Source of the DNA: G965230615 sp965230615
GTDB lineage: Bacteria; Pseudomonadota; Gammaproteobacteria; HTCC5015
DNA length: 64,000 nt
Reading direction: 5' to 3'
NCBI GenBank assembly: GCA_965230615.1
Contig: OZ246012.1
Coordinates: forward strand, 3,348,001 to 3,412,000
The notes beneath the pieces are model-generated. The model had not been told where the DNA came from, searched no databases, and saw only the letters and a list, made by a program, of their open reading frames with translations. Shown here in pieces: positions 43,844-53,710 of this stretch (its first letter is position 1; every line of letters starts with the position of its first letter). A program made the position numbers and the translations under genes.

Positions 43844-44686
43844 ATGCTAAGTTATCGTCATGCCTATCATGCAGGCAATTATGCTGATGTTTTAAAACAT
43901 TTGGTATTGAGCTATACACTGAGCTATCTAACAAAAAAGCCCGCGGCAATTCGATACATCGATACTCATGCTGGAGCAGGTGGTTATAGTCTGCAGAGTG
44001 AACAGGCGCTTAAAACAGATGAATACAAGCAGGGTATTGCCAGGCTTTGGCAATCCACAAGTTTGCCTGACGTTCTGCAGTGTTATATTGATCTGGTGAC
44101 AGAATACAATCAACATAAGCCACTAAGCCGATATCCTGGCTCGCCTTGGTTTGCTCAGCAACTGCTTAGAGAGCAGGATAAACTGGAGCTATGCGAGCTG
44201 CACTCATCTGACTTTCCGCGCTTACAAAAAAGCTTTCGGCAAGACAAGCGGGTACGCTGCTATCATGAAGATGGCTTTCAGCGAAGCTTGGCCTTAGTGC
44301 CACCCATTGAGCGTAGAGGCGTGGTGCTGATCGATCCGGCGTATGAAGTAAAACAGGATTACCAAACGGTTGTTAGCCATACCCAAGCGCTTTACAAACG
44401 TTTTGCGACAGGCGTTTACCTGTTATGGTATCCGGTGATTGAATGGCATCGTATTGAAAAACTACAACGGGCTTTTATGCAAACAGGTATTCGGCGGATA
44501 CAGCTTTATGAGTTGTCTTTGACCTCAGATCATGCTGCCCCAGGTATGACGGGTAGTGGTATGCTAGTTATTAACCCGCCCTGGACACTGCAGCGAAATA
44601 TGCAAACTGCTTTAGCCGCGATAGCACCACTGTTCAGTGATGATGGCCATGCTTATTATCGTGTGGAAGAGCTGGTTGGTGAGTAA
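43844..44686 (+). CDS. rlmJ: 23S rRNA (adenine(2030)-N(6))-methyltransferase
   Basis: A 280-residue SAM-dependent methyltransferase that modifies A2030 of 23S rRNA. The start MLSYRHAYHAGNYADVLKH and the segment YIDTHAGAGGY are the RlmJ hallmark, and the catalytic motif (N/D)PPY appears as DPAYE (~166-170). The length equals that of the E. coli enzyme. Confidence 0.95.
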   Translation: MLSYRHAYHAGNYADVLKHLVLSYTLSYLTKKPAAIRYIDTHAGAGGYSLQSEQALKTDEYKQGIARLWQSTSLPDVLQCYIDLVTEYNQHKPLSRYPGSPWFAQQLLREQDKLELCELHSSDFPRLQKSFRQDKRVRCYHEDGFQRSLALVPPIERRGVVLIDPAYEVKQDYQTVVSHTQALYKRFATGVYLLWYPVIEWHRIEKLQRAFMQTGIRRIQLYELSLTSDHAAPGMTGSGMLVINPPWTLQRNMQTALAAIAPLFSDDGHAYYRVEELVGE

Positions 44687-44740
44687 CACAAGGTGTGCTA
44701 CCTGATGGCATATTGGCTACGCGGTCTTGGCGCGGGCATT

Positions 44741-45088
44741 TTAGTATTCAGTGTATTTCTTGGCGCTACCACGTACCTGTTCTGCAGGGTAGCGTTGTTC
44801 GTTTTTCTGCGCTTTCTTATTCACGGCAGTCATAATATCAATGCCAAGCTGGTCTGCCAGTCGAACCAGGTAAAGCTGCACATCGGCTATTTCTTCGGCC
44901 GCTTTTTCCAGCGTAGCTGCGTCTAATTGCTCGGATTGAGGTTCACTGAGCCACTGAAAAATTTCCTGAAGTTCGGCTGCTTCTACTGTCAGTGCCATTG
45001 CCAGATTTTTAGGTGAGTGATATTGTTGCCACTCTCGTGCTTTGGCAAACTCGCGTAAATAAAGTTTAATGTCATAGAGGTTTTCCAT
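44741..45088 (-). CDS. MazG-like nucleotide pyrophosphohydrolase
   Basis: A 115-residue all-alpha NTP pyrophosphatase. The metal-binding motifs are EAAELQEIFQW (~35-45) and EEIADVQLYLVRLA (~65-78), the ExxE...ExxD arrangement of the MazG/dCTPase-like family. It probably removes non-canonical nucleotides. Convergent with rlmJ. Confidence 0.9.
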   Translation of the reverse strand: MENLYDIKLYLREFAKAREWQQYHSPKNLAMALTVEAAELQEIFQWLSEPQSEQLDAATLEKAAEEIADVQLYLVRLADQLGIDIMTAVNKKAQKNEQRYPAEQVRGSAKKYTEY

Positions 45089-45113
45089 AATAAACGAGCA
45101 TAACTGAATTCAT

Positions 45114-46262
45114 GTGAGTGTGCTATGGATGAATAAAAATATGGGGCAGCAAAACAGGCGTGTTCGAGTATTGCACATACTGCAAAACCTGCATTACGGT
45201 GGTATGGAGCGTGTCATTAATGAAATTGTTAAGCATGTTGATGCTCAACGCATTGAAAGCCATGTCATGGGGCTGCAATACCTGGGGCGCTTTGCCGATG
45301 ATCTGGCTGGTAAGGCGAGTTTGCATACAGGGGGGAAATCATGGCGAGGTTGGTCAATGTTGTGGCCTCGCAGTTTAATCAAGCAAATATCGCAAATACA
45401 ACCTGATGTGGTGCATTCACATAGTGGTGTTTGGTATAAAGCATCGCTGGCAGCGTATTATGCTGGCGTGCCTAAAATTATTCATACAGATCATGGGCGA
45501 ACTTTTCCGGTATCGCGCTTAACTCGCTTCACCGATGCTTTGGCTATTAAACGGACACAGCATTTTGTTGCCGTATCTGAGGCGCTGGCGGCACAGTTAC
45601 TCGAGGTAAATAAAAACTTTGCGGCAATTCAGCAGGTGATCATCAATGGTGTGGATACGCGTCGTTATCAGCCTGCTGATAATGCTGCAGCGCAGCGAAG
45701 TGCATTAGGCATACCTGCTGAGAACATGGTGATTGGCAGCATTGGTCGCCTTGAACATGTCAAGGGCTATGACACTGTGTTAGATGCCTATGCTTTGTTG
45801 CTAAAGCAGTGGCCTGTGGAGCAACCCATACCCTACTTATTGATTGCAGGTGATGGGGCTGCACGCGCAACACTCGAGGCGCAAATAGTGGCGCTCGGCT
45901 TGCAGAGTACAGTGCGGCTGTTGGGGTGGCGTGATGATATACAAGCATTGTTAGCGAGTTTTGATGTATATACTATGGGCTCTCGCAGTGAAGGGACATC
46001 GGTTTCTTTATTAGAAGCGATGTGCTGTGGTTTATGTCCTGTGGTAACCGACGTCGGGGGGAACTCGGCTGTTATGGGCGAGCTGTTAAAGCACTGTCTG
46101 GTACCTGCTGAAGACCCTCAAGCTCTCTCTCGGGCATGGCATCAACTGCTTACTGATGAGAATAGGCGATACCAAGATGGGCTAACAGCAAGAAAAATTG
46201 TGCTAGAGCAATATAGCGTGCAAAAAATGGTTGATGCTTATCAGTGCTTATATTTATCGTGA
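45114..46262 (+). CDS. Glycosyltransferase family 4, XrtA-system type
   Basis: A 382-residue GT-B retaining glycosyltransferase. It has LHILQNLHYGGMERV (split: LHILQNL, GGMERVI) at the N-terminus, HSHSGVWYK, VIGSIGRLEHVKGYDT in the hinge and the E-x7-E motif within SEGTSVSLLEAM (~300-311). The pattern fits the sugar transferases found in PEP-CTERM/EpsH-type exopolysaccharide loci, in line with the genes from 51188 on. Start uncertain: GTG 45114 is used; ATG at 45129 or 45141 are in frame and none has a good ribosome-binding site. Convergent with the ACP gene. Confidence 0.85.
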   Translation: MSVLWMNKNMGQQNRRVRVLHILQNLHYGGMERVINEIVKHVDAQRIESHVMGLQYLGRFADDLAGKASLHTGGKSWRGWSMLWPRSLIKQISQIQPDVVHSHSGVWYKASLAAYYAGVPKIIHTDHGRTFPVSRLTRFTDALAIKRTQHFVAVSEALAAQLLEVNKNFAAIQQVIINGVDTRRYQPADNAAAQRSALGIPAENMVIGSIGRLEHVKGYDTVLDAYALLLKQWPVEQPIPYLLIAGDGAARATLEAQIVALGLQSTVRLLGWRDDIQALLASFDVYTMGSRSEGTSVSLLEAMCCGLCPVVTDVGGNSAVMGELLKHCLVPAEDPQALSRAWHQLLTDENRRYQDGLTARKIVLEQYSVQKMVDAYQCLYLS

Positions 46263-46269
46263 AGTAGCA

Positions 46270-46506
46270 TTAGCTGACTTTGTCGGCAATCGCTTTGCTT
46301 AAATCGGCGATACAATTAAAAACATGGTCTAGCTCTTCTGCATTAAATTGTATCTTATAACTCGCTTCTGTATGAGCGAGTAACTCAACAAAACCCATAG
46401 AATCAAATACTTCTTCTTCTGCTAGGTTGGTCTCAAGCTCGACTTGTCGATCAGTTTTTTGCAGGACATAGGCGATTAGATCTGCTTGTATTGTCGTTAT
46501 GTTCAT
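46270..46506 (-). CDS. Acyl carrier protein
   Basis: A 78-residue carrier protein with the phosphopantetheine attachment motif DSMGFVELL (Ser35) and the usual four-helix pattern. It lies 24 bp after the AMP-ligase gene, so the two are likely a pair in which the ligase loads the carrier. It is not the fatty-acid-synthesis AcpP, which has the DSLDTVE motif and a different context. Confidence 0.88.
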   Translation of the reverse strand: MNITTIQADLIAYVLQKTDRQVELETNLAEEEVFDSMGFVELLAHTEASYKIQFNAEELDHVFNCIADLSKAIADKVS

Positions 46507-46530
46507 AATAGAGGTGGTTTGTAAAAGTAA

Positions 46531-48741
46531 TTATAAGAACCAGGGTTTTTCTGTGCTGCCTTTCTTGTAAGAAAAGATGTACAGTTTTGGCATATTAGGT
46601 AAGCAAATATCGAAGTCAGGGCCGTTATAGCTGATAAAAATAGTGTCTTGGTAGTAATTGGCAAATGCTTCTGCTTCGACTAGGCAGGCAGCAAGATAGT
46701 TGCGTGCGCCTTGTTCTTTGGGTTCTGCTCTAAAGTGCTTATGTGCCTGATCAATAAGCTTGTTGCACATTTCAGCGTCGAGCGTATTCCAGATGTCGAT
46801 AAAAGGTGTGTCATTAACGCTGGCGAGCACTTTATCAATATCTAATTCACATGCCTGCCAAATTTCAGATTGATAAACAACATTAAATCCGAGTGAGCGG
46901 GCATATTCAGCAATTTGTCCGTAATAGCATTGATAATGTTCGATGGGCACGCAATTAACTGTTGAGTGCATATCGTTAAGCATGATCGTTAAGCGGCATG
47001 GCACCTCTTCGAGCAGGCTGGCATTCTCAAGCATTTCTTTGAGTTTTAAAAGTGCTGCCTTATCAACGTCAGCAATGCTGTCACGTTTGCCACAGCCCCA
47101 GTAAGTGAGCAAGTTAATGGGTTGGCCATTGATTGCTGACTTATGAATGATTTGCTGTAGTGCAGCAGGGTCTGATGGTTGCGCGCGTCGATACTTGCGT
47201 AAACTAAGGCGTTTCTGAATGTCTTGCTCAAATTCGCCCGTTAAAATCTTTTTGAGTTCTTTGATGCGAACTTTGCCTGTAGGACCTTTGGGCAAATAAT
47301 GCATAAATACGATATTGTCTGGGCAGTAAAAAGTTGACTTGCTATCACGTACCCATTGCTTTATTTGTTGTTTGTCGGGTGGTGTTTGATCGTTCAGTGG
47401 GACGCAGACTGTTGTGATTGATTCACCACTTAAGCTGTCTTCAAGGCCGACTGTTTTGCATTCGGCGATTTCAGCGAGTTGTCTGACACAATCATCCACT
47501 TCGATAGGGTTAATGTTAATGCCGTTGCGAATGATAATTTCCTTGCGCCGTCCACTAATATGCAGTTCGCCATCCTCATCGAAGTAACCCAGGTCGCCAC
47601 TCTTTAGGTAGCCATTTTTGAACATGCCTTCAGTTAATTTGGTTTGTTTATAGTAGCCCTGCATGACAGTGGGAGCCTTGATCAATATTTCCCCCTCAGT
47701 TACCTGTTGAGTGTCATCGGTATCAGTAAGGCTGTTTTTGTTAAGTGGCTCGAGCTTAATATTGCTACCCAAGGGAACACCAACACTGTCATATCGATGT
47801 TTACTGTTATAAGGGGTGCAAGTAACCCAGGTTGTTGTTTCTGTGAGGCCATAACCTTGAAAAACAGGGAAGCCAAAACGCGCTTCAAAGTCTTGCCAGA
47901 TATCAGCCGGTAGTGGTGCTGTGCCGCAGAATGCGTGCCTGACGGTTTGCGAATCATCGCCCGCACCTTCAGGGAAAAGACGTAACAACATCGCCATTAC
48001 CGAAGGTACTAAACTGCAGATGGTTATTTTGTGCTGTGCTACTGTCTGCCAATAAAATTTAGCATTTTTAAAGCTAAAGATATCAGCTAATAAGGTTTGC
48101 GCGCCAGCCACTAAAGGTAACAAGCCTGTCATCATAATGCCATTCATATGATGTATTGGGAGTATGCAGATAAAGCGATCAGTACTTTTAATGTCGTAGA
48201 AGTTACAAAACAATTGCGCCATGCTGAGTAGATTGTTCTCGCTCAGCATAACACCTTTGCCAACGCCTGTGGTACCAGACGTGTATACAATAAGAACAGT
48301 ATCTTCTCGTACAGCAGTTGCTGTGTTAGTGGTGATCTCGAGTGCTTTGGCTGATTGCAATACCTCAGCAATATTGAGTTGAGGCGTATTCTTAAAGCGA
48401 TTCTCGTTAATCGCTGCTTGCTCGTAAATAATTAATTTGGCAGCAGCATCTTCAAGAATAAAAATGATTTCATCCCGGTGTAGCTCGGGATTAACAGGCA
48501 CTAAGACCAGATTTTGTGCTGCGCAGGCAAGCAACAAAGGATGGAAGACCCAGTGATTGGTGCTAAGTAATACGATCCGGTCACCTGCTTGCAGGGACTG
48601 TTGTAACAAATAAGTCTGTAATTGCCTGCTTAATACTGCTAGCTCGCGATAAAGTAATATGTGGCCTGTCGCGTTATGTGTTGAGAAAACAGCTTCTGGC
48701 GTTGTTTCGGCAAAGCTATCAGCAATTTTTTGAAAACTCAT
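46531..48741 (-). CDS. AMP-dependent acyl ligase fused to an unassigned C-terminal domain
   Basis: A 736-residue protein. Residues ~1-510 form an ANL-family ligase: VYTSGTTGVGKGVML (~152-166), GYGLTETTTW (~290-299), SGDLGYFDEDGELHISGRRKE (split: SGDLGYFDEDG, HISGRRKEIIIRNG, ~385-410) and PTGKVRIKEL with the catalytic Lys (~487). The remaining ~220 residues begin after a short basic linker and contain LLTYWGCGKRD, IMLNDMHSTVN and FISYNGPDFD; I do not recognise this domain. The ligase has no condensation domain and is followed by a discrete ACP, so it probably activates a carboxylic acid and passes it to that ACP. A GNAT-type gene precedes it on the same strand and may be the acyl or aminoacyl transferase. 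Confidence 0.85.
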   Translation of the reverse strand: MSFQKIADSFAETTPEAVFSTHNATGHILLYRELAVLSRQLQTYLLQQSLQAGDRIVLLSTNHWVFHPLLLACAAQNLVLVPVNPELHRDEIIFILEDAAAKLIIYEQAAINENRFKNTPQLNIAEVLQSAKALEITTNTATAVREDTVLIVYTSGTTGVGKGVMLSENNLLSMAQLFCNFYDIKSTDRFICILPIHHMNGIMMTGLLPLVAGAQTLLADIFSFKNAKFYWQTVAQHKITICSLVPSVMAMLLRLFPEGAGDDSQTVRHAFCGTAPLPADIWQDFEARFGFPVFQGYGLTETTTWVTCTPYNSKHRYDSVGVPLGSNIKLEPLNKNSLTDTDDTQQVTEGEILIKAPTVMQGYYKQTKLTEGMFKNGYLKSGDLGYFDEDGELHISGRRKEIIIRNGININPIEVDDCVRQLAEIAECKTVGLEDSLSGESITTVCVPLNDQTPPDKQQIKQWVRDSKSTFYCPDNIVFMHYLPKGPTGKVRIKELKKILTGEFEQDIQKRLSLRKYRRAQPSDPAALQQIIHKSAINGQPINLLTYWGCGKRDSIADVDKAALLKLKEMLENASLLEEVPCRLTIMLNDMHSTVNCVPIEHYQCYYGQIAEYARSLGFNVVYQSEIWQACELDIDKVLASVNDTPFIDIWNTLDAEMCNKLIDQAHKHFRAEPKEQGARNYLAACLVEAEAFANYYQDTIFISYNGPDFDICLPNMPKLYIFSYKKGSTEKPWFL

Positions 48742-48802
48742 GGTTAACCAGCCCGGCTATTGAGTGTTAATTGGTCATATGCTTACATTAACGCTAGATC
48801 AT

Positions 48803-49888
48803 TTAGAAGTAAATAGTATCTCCTTGGTAATGACTAATGTAAGTATTATGAGAATTTATTGTCTGGCTGGTAGCAGCGTCTGTGAGAAAATATTCACGGT
48901 TTTCACTGATGTTGACCTGTAGTAAGCCTAACTTTTTTAAATCACAGGAGATTGCGTGGTTAAAGTGAGGGATGAGCAATAAATCAAAAGCATGTTGTTT
49001 AGCATATTGTGTTGCCAGTAGTATCAGTGACTGTAAGATTTTACGACTCTCATTATTGTCATCTCTTAACCATATATCAATACATTCGAGCTTATCAGAA
49101 CGGCTGTCTTTTCTGGCGCAAAAAATAGCGAAACCCATTAGACGCTCTGCCTTATAACAGGCAAATAGTTGCATCTTTTGAGTATTAACACCTGAGCAAA
49201 ACCAGTTAATACTGATAGCATCTCGTACGGTTGTATTTGCATAGCGCTTAGATGAGGACTGCCATAATTCATCAAATGATGTGTCTGCTGTTTTGAGTTG
49301 CTTGCAGACATAATCCTGAGAGAGGTGAAGTTTTAATTTGAGTTTTTGAACCAGCGTCAGTATCGGCGCGAACAGTGGTAATAAAATATGCAAAATTTTT
49401 TGATTGCGTAAGCGGTGCTTAAGCAGCTTCTGGCTGTTTAAAATAACAATACTATTGCGGTTGTGTTCAACAGTATCGGAGGGGACTTTTTTAAAGTGCA
49501 GCTTTTCCAGTATTGGTACAACATGAGGTATGGGCGAGGTATTAAATAAGATACCTTGACGAGACAGAGAGATGATTTTTAACAATAACTTGATGCTATG
49601 CGAGCGATACTCTGGTTTGACTCGCCAGGTAGTCGCATTAAAGGCCGTAATTTCTTTATCTTGCAGTTGAAAGCGGCTGGGTATCACACCAATAAAGCCG
49701 ACAATGGCCATGTTGTCGGTAAGCAGCCAGCCGTATACCTGCGTTTTATCTGCAGCTGGGTTGTGTTGCCACCACATAGAGAAGCAAGCCAACCAACGAT
49801 CGGCAGATTCTGCATCGTCATTGAAACCAGCCAAGAAATTTGCCAGTTCAGGGTAATGCTCAGCAGATAGGTCGATAATCTCTATCAT
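48803..49888 (-). CDS. GNAT-superfamily acyltransferase-like protein
   Basis: A 361-residue cytoplasmic protein with an N-terminal GNAT-like fold: YGWLLTDNMAIVGFIGVIP as the central strands and TWRVKPEYRSHSIKLLLK as the acyl-CoA-binding turn (V-x-x-x-x-R). A second, less clear GNAT-like half follows at ~190-340 (LMGFAIFCARKD). It is 61 bp upstream of the AMP-ligase gene on the same strand, so these three genes (GNAT, ligase, ACP) appear to form one operon. Probable role: transfer of the acyl group from the ACP to a sugar or amino group of the polysaccharide; this is inference. Confidence 0.65.
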   Translation of the reverse strand: MIEIIDLSAEHYPELANFLAGFNDDAESADRWLACFSMWWQHNPAADKTQVYGWLLTDNMAIVGFIGVIPSRFQLQDKEITAFNATTWRVKPEYRSHSIKLLLKIISLSRQGILFNTSPIPHVVPILEKLHFKKVPSDTVEHNRNSIVILNSQKLLKHRLRNQKILHILLPLFAPILTLVQKLKLKLHLSQDYVCKQLKTADTSFDELWQSSSKRYANTTVRDAISINWFCSGVNTQKMQLFACYKAERLMGFAIFCARKDSRSDKLECIDIWLRDDNNESRKILQSLILLATQYAKQHAFDLLLIPHFNHAISCDLKKLGLLQVNISENREYFLTDAATSQTINSHNTYISHYQGDTIYF

Positions 49889-50103
49889 AAGTATTTAGCC
49901 CAGCGGTATCAGCTTGAGTAGCACGGCATTAAGGCAGTCGCCGATATATTTAATAATGACTCTGGCTAAAATATACACTATTTGCCGAGCTATTCGCGAT
50001 AGTTATATTAAGGCTGCGATTTTTTATGACTACGATATCTATATCGTATGTTTGAACAATGTGAATGGCTATTCTGGCTGGGGGGCAAAGCCCTGGAGAA
50101 GTA

Positions 50104-51111
50104 CTAGCCGCCAGTGACTGACATAAAGCGTAATACTTGCTCGGGTTTTTCAGTAAACTCATGCCGTTCAGGTTTTTGGGCAATAGTTTGATTAATCGCC
50201 TGTTTGAGTTGCGCTTGGTCAGCACCATTGCGCAATTGGTCGCGTAGAGAAACAGCATCGTTCTGCCCTAGGCAAGGGTATAAGCTGCCTTCAACTGACA
50301 GTCTGACGCGATTGCACTGCTCACAAAAATGCTCAGAGATTGGCGTGATAAAGCCTACTTTGGCATTCGTGCCTGCGATTTGCATATAGCGGGCTGGGCC
50401 CAAACCTGCTTGGTCGCGGCCGACTTGGTCGCCTTGATGAATTTCCTGGACCAATTCATAGTGTTGCATCAATCGCTGCTTAACAGTTTGCAGGCTGAGA
50501 TATTGTTCACTAGCCTGTTGCCCAGTGCTACCCATGGGCATTGTTTCTATGTAGCGCAAAGTGAAGTCATTTTCGATACAGAATGACAGCATTGACTCTA
50601 TTTCATCGTCGTTAACATTGCGCATAACAACCATATTAATTTTGATATTCTGCAATCCGGCATCTTTTGCAGCTTGTAGGCCGGAGAGTGTTTTATCCAG
50701 CTTGCCCTTGGTAATGTCTTTAAACTTTTCTGGCTTAAGTGTGTCCAGGCTCACATTGATGCGGTTCAATCCGGCCTGTTGCAGCGGCTTGGCGAGCTTG
50801 GTTAGACGAGTTGCATTGGTGCTTAGTGATAAATCACTCAAACCTTCGATTGCAGTCAAACGTTTCACTAAGTCTGTCAGGTTTTTACGCAGCAATGGTT
50901 CGCCACCGGTCAGGCGAATGCCGTGTACACCAAGTTCAACAAAACAGCGTGCAATGCGCTCGATTTCGTCAAATGTTAACCAGTGTGACGGCGTTTGAAA
51001 ATCGCTAAACCCCTGAGGCATGCAGTAATTGCAGCGCAAGTCACAGCGATCAGTGACAGAGAGCCGCAAATAACGAATTCGGCGTTGAAATGCATCAGTT
51101 AGCGTAGACAT
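50104..51111 (-). CDS. moaA: GTP 3',8-cyclase (molybdenum cofactor)
   Basis: A 335-residue radical SAM enzyme catalysing the first step of molybdopterin synthesis. The radical SAM cluster is CDLRCNYC (~23-30), the RLTGGEPLLR motif (~72-81) is typical, and the C-terminal second [4Fe-4S] cluster ligands are CEQCNRVR...CLG (~258-280). It ends in Gly-Gly, which the enzyme needs. No other moa genes lie nearby. Confidence 0.96.
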   Translation of the reverse strand: MSTLTDAFQRRIRYLRLSVTDRCDLRCNYCMPQGFSDFQTPSHWLTFDEIERIARCFVELGVHGIRLTGGEPLLRKNLTDLVKRLTAIEGLSDLSLSTNATRLTKLAKPLQQAGLNRINVSLDTLKPEKFKDITKGKLDKTLSGLQAAKDAGLQNIKINMVVMRNVNDDEIESMLSFCIENDFTLRYIETMPMGSTGQQASEQYLSLQTVKQRLMQHYELVQEIHQGDQVGRDQAGLGPARYMQIAGTNAKVGFITPISEHFCEQCNRVRLSVEGSLYPCLGQNDAVSLRDQLRNGADQAQLKQAINQTIAQKPERHEFTEKPEQVLRFMSVTGG

Positions 51112-51187
51112 AAGCTGATTATTACATACTCCCAGCTTGTAGTACCCTGGTAAATTAACCTATAAAGGATGCTCGTTATAGCAATAT

Positions 51188-52195
51188 TTATACTTGATAA
51201 AATTCACGATACCACTTTACAAAGTTTTCGACGCCAATTTCAACCGGTGTAGCTGGCTGGTAATCAACGTCTTGCACCAAAGCACCCACATCGGCATAAG
51301 TATCAGGCACATCGCCTGGTTGCATCGGCAGCAGGTTTTTCTCAGCCGTTAACCCCGTTGCTTTCTCAATGGCGGCAATATAATCAAGTAGTTGCACAGG
51401 CTGGTTGTTACCAATATTGTAAATTCGGTAAGGCGCTTTACTGCTGGCTGAGTCTGGGTTATCACCCGACCAGTCAGGGTTGGCAGCCGGTACTTTATCT
51501 AAGGTGCGTGTGACCCCTTCTACAATATCATCAATATAGGTGAAGTCGCGGCTATGTTTGCCGTAATTAAATACATCGATAGGTTCGCCAGCAAGAATAC
51601 GCTTAGTAAATAAAAATAATGCCATATCAGGTCGGCCCCATGGTCCATAAACGGTAAAAAAACGTAGACCAACAGTGGGAACCTGGAACAGGTGGCTGTA
51701 AGTGTGTGCCATCAGCTCATTGGCTTTTTTAGTCGCAGCATACAAGCTAACAGGGTGATCAACATTATCATGCACAGAAAAAGGTAACTTGGTGTTAGCA
51801 CCATACACCGAGCTGCTTGAGGCATATACGAGGTTCTCAACGTTATTATGTCTGCAAGCTTCTAATATATTGGTGAAACCAACAATATTACTGTCGATAT
51901 AAGCATGCGGGTTTTCCAGTGAATACCGCACACCGGCTTGAGCTGCCAAGTTGACCACACGTTGTGGTTGATGCTGTTTAAAAGCTTGTTCGATGCTGTC
52001 ACGGTCTTCCAGAGAGCATTCGACATGGGTATAGCCATCATAGGCTTGATTTCTTTTTAAGCGGGCTTCTTTTAAGCTGACATCATAATAGTCATTTAGG
52101 TTATCAATACCGATCACTTCATCGCCACGTGCTAACAGCTTAAGTGCCAGTGATGAACCTATAAAGCCTGCGGAACCAGTAATGAGGATTTTCAT
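51188..52195 (-). CDS. NAD-dependent nucleotide-sugar epimerase (UDP-glucuronate 4-epimerase type)
   Basis: A 335-residue extended SDR. ITGSAGFIGSSLALKLL (~4-20) binds NAD; GIDNLNDYYDVSLKEARL and the catalytic SLYAATKKANE (Tyr-x3-Lys, ~150-160) match the GAE/LpsL/CapI subgroup, which interconverts UDP-glucuronate and UDP-galacturonate. It is 36 bp after the UDP-sugar dehydrogenase on the same strand, supporting a two-step supply of uronic acids for exopolysaccharide. Confidence 0.92.
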   Translation of the reverse strand: MKILITGSAGFIGSSLALKLLARGDEVIGIDNLNDYYDVSLKEARLKRNQAYDGYTHVECSLEDRDSIEQAFKQHQPQRVVNLAAQAGVRYSLENPHAYIDSNIVGFTNILEACRHNNVENLVYASSSSVYGANTKLPFSVHDNVDHPVSLYAATKKANELMAHTYSHLFQVPTVGLRFFTVYGPWGRPDMALFLFTKRILAGEPIDVFNYGKHSRDFTYIDDIVEGVTRTLDKVPAANPDWSGDNPDSASSKAPYRIYNIGNNQPVQLLDYIAAIEKATGLTAEKNLLPMQPGDVPDTYADVGALVQDVDYQPATPVEIGVENFVKWYREFYQV

Positions 52196-52231
52196 ATTCG
52201 TATCTTGTTGGTAGGCGTTATTGAAAGTTAT

Positions 52232-53509
52232 TTATAAACGAGCATCTGTTGTGTCAGCTGGCAACATATATTTAACATCAAATATAATGCTTTGTGGTTT
52301 GCCATAGGCACGAATTTTATCAGCGCCCATTTCTTGAAACTGTTTGTGAGCGACGGCAATCAAAATAGCGTCATAGCTGCCAGCTTGTGGATTGCTTTCA
52401 AGTTCAATGTCATATTCTTTACGGGCCTCATCATGGTCGGCCCAAGGGTCATAAACATCGATCTCGGCATGGTAGCGCTGTAACTCATGAACAACATCGA
52501 CGACTTTAGTATTGCGAATGTCTGGGCAGTTTTCCTTAAAGGTTAAGCCCATGACTAAGATTCTAGCACCAACCACATGGATTTTATTTTTTGTTAGGAG
52601 CTTAATAATATTTTCGGCAACATAGATGCCCATTTCGTCATTGATACGGCGGCCCGCCAAAATAACCTCCGGATGGTATCCTAGTTCCTGTGCCTTATGT
52701 GTCAGGTAATAGGGATCTACGCCGATGCAGTGGCCGCCAACCAGGCCAGGGCGGAAAGGTAAAAAGTTCCACTTGGTGCCAGCGGCTTTGAGTACCGCTT
52801 CAGTATCAATATTTAAGCGTTTAAAAATCAGCGCAAGCTCGTTAACCAGTGCGATATTAAGGTCGCGTTGGGTGTTTTCAATGACTTTAGCGGCTTCAGC
52901 AACTTTAATACTGCTGGCTTTGTGTGTGCCTGCCGTAATGATTTTTGCGTAAAGCTGGTCGACAAATTCGGCAACCTCTGCTGTCGAACCAGAGGTGACT
53001 TTGATGATGCTGGCAACAGTATGCGTTTTATCGCCGGGGTTAATGCGTTCCGGGCTGTAGCCAGCATAAAAATCCTGATTGAATACCAAACCAGATTCGC
53101 GTTCCAAAATTGGTACACAAACTTCTTCAGTTGCACCTGGAAAAACAGTTGATTCGTAGATAACAACATCGTCTTTTTTCAGTGCCTGGCCAACAGTATG
53201 GCTGGCAGACTCCAGGGGGGTCAGATTAGGGCGTTTGTGCTGGTCAATAGGTGTAGGCACAGTGACGATGAAAACATTGCAGCTTTTCAGTTCGTCAATG
53301 CTGGCGGCAAAGCAAAGCTGTGAGCTTGCGGTAATTTGCGCTTTGCTGACTTCCAGTGTGCTATCGATACCAGCATTGAGCTCTTTAATGCGATTGCTGT
53401 TAATATCGTAGCCGATGGTTGCAATTGTTTTTCCAAACTCGACGGCTAAGGGCAGGCCAACATAGCCTAATCCAATGATGCCAATTTTTATATTGTTGAT
53501 ATTGGGCAT
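52232..53509 (-). CDS. Nucleotide-sugar dehydrogenase (TviB/WbpA type)
   Basis: A 425-residue UDP-glucose/GDP-mannose dehydrogenase-family enzyme. It has the NAD motif GIIGLGYVGLPLAVEFG (~10-26), VPTPID (~86-91), the catalytic Cys in GGHCIGVDPYYL (~259-270) and C-terminal GLTFKENCPDIRNTK (~322-336). It oxidises a UDP-hexose (or UDP-HexNAc, as TviB and WbpA do) to the uronate; the exact substrate cannot be decided. It is transcribed away from the 960-bp gap shared with the polysaccharide operon. Confidence 0.92.
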   Translation of the reverse strand: MPNINNIKIGIIGLGYVGLPLAVEFGKTIATIGYDINSNRIKELNAGIDSTLEVSKAQITASSQLCFAASIDELKSCNVFIVTVPTPIDQHKRPNLTPLESASHTVGQALKKDDVVIYESTVFPGATEEVCVPILERESGLVFNQDFYAGYSPERINPGDKTHTVASIIKVTSGSTAEVAEFVDQLYAKIITAGTHKASSIKVAEAAKVIENTQRDLNIALVNELALIFKRLNIDTEAVLKAAGTKWNFLPFRPGLVGGHCIGVDPYYLTHKAQELGYHPEVILAGRRINDEMGIYVAENIIKLLTKNKIHVVGARILVMGLTFKENCPDIRNTKVVDVVHELQRYHAEIDVYDPWADHDEARKEYDIELESNPQAGSYDAILIAVAHKQFQEMGADKIRAYGKPQSIIFDVKYMLPADTTDARL

Positions 53510-53710
53510 GTATATAAACTCTTAAAAAACGATCTTCTATTCTGAAGGAATTTAAAGTGTAGTGGCAAGATGTTGCTGATTAATTGTCACTGTTAGATTA
53601 TCAGACACTTTTATCATTCATTTTCCTATTGCGCCGACTATACCATCGTTATCGCTGTTCTGGTGTGAAAACAGGGTAGGAATTTTACATCAATCAACTC
53701 ACAAGTCATG

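Noticed and set aside
45114..46262. The ACP at 46270 as a carrier for the NRPS
   Set aside because: It is 15 kb away, directly paired with its own AMP-ligase, and every NRPS module already has an intact carrier domain.
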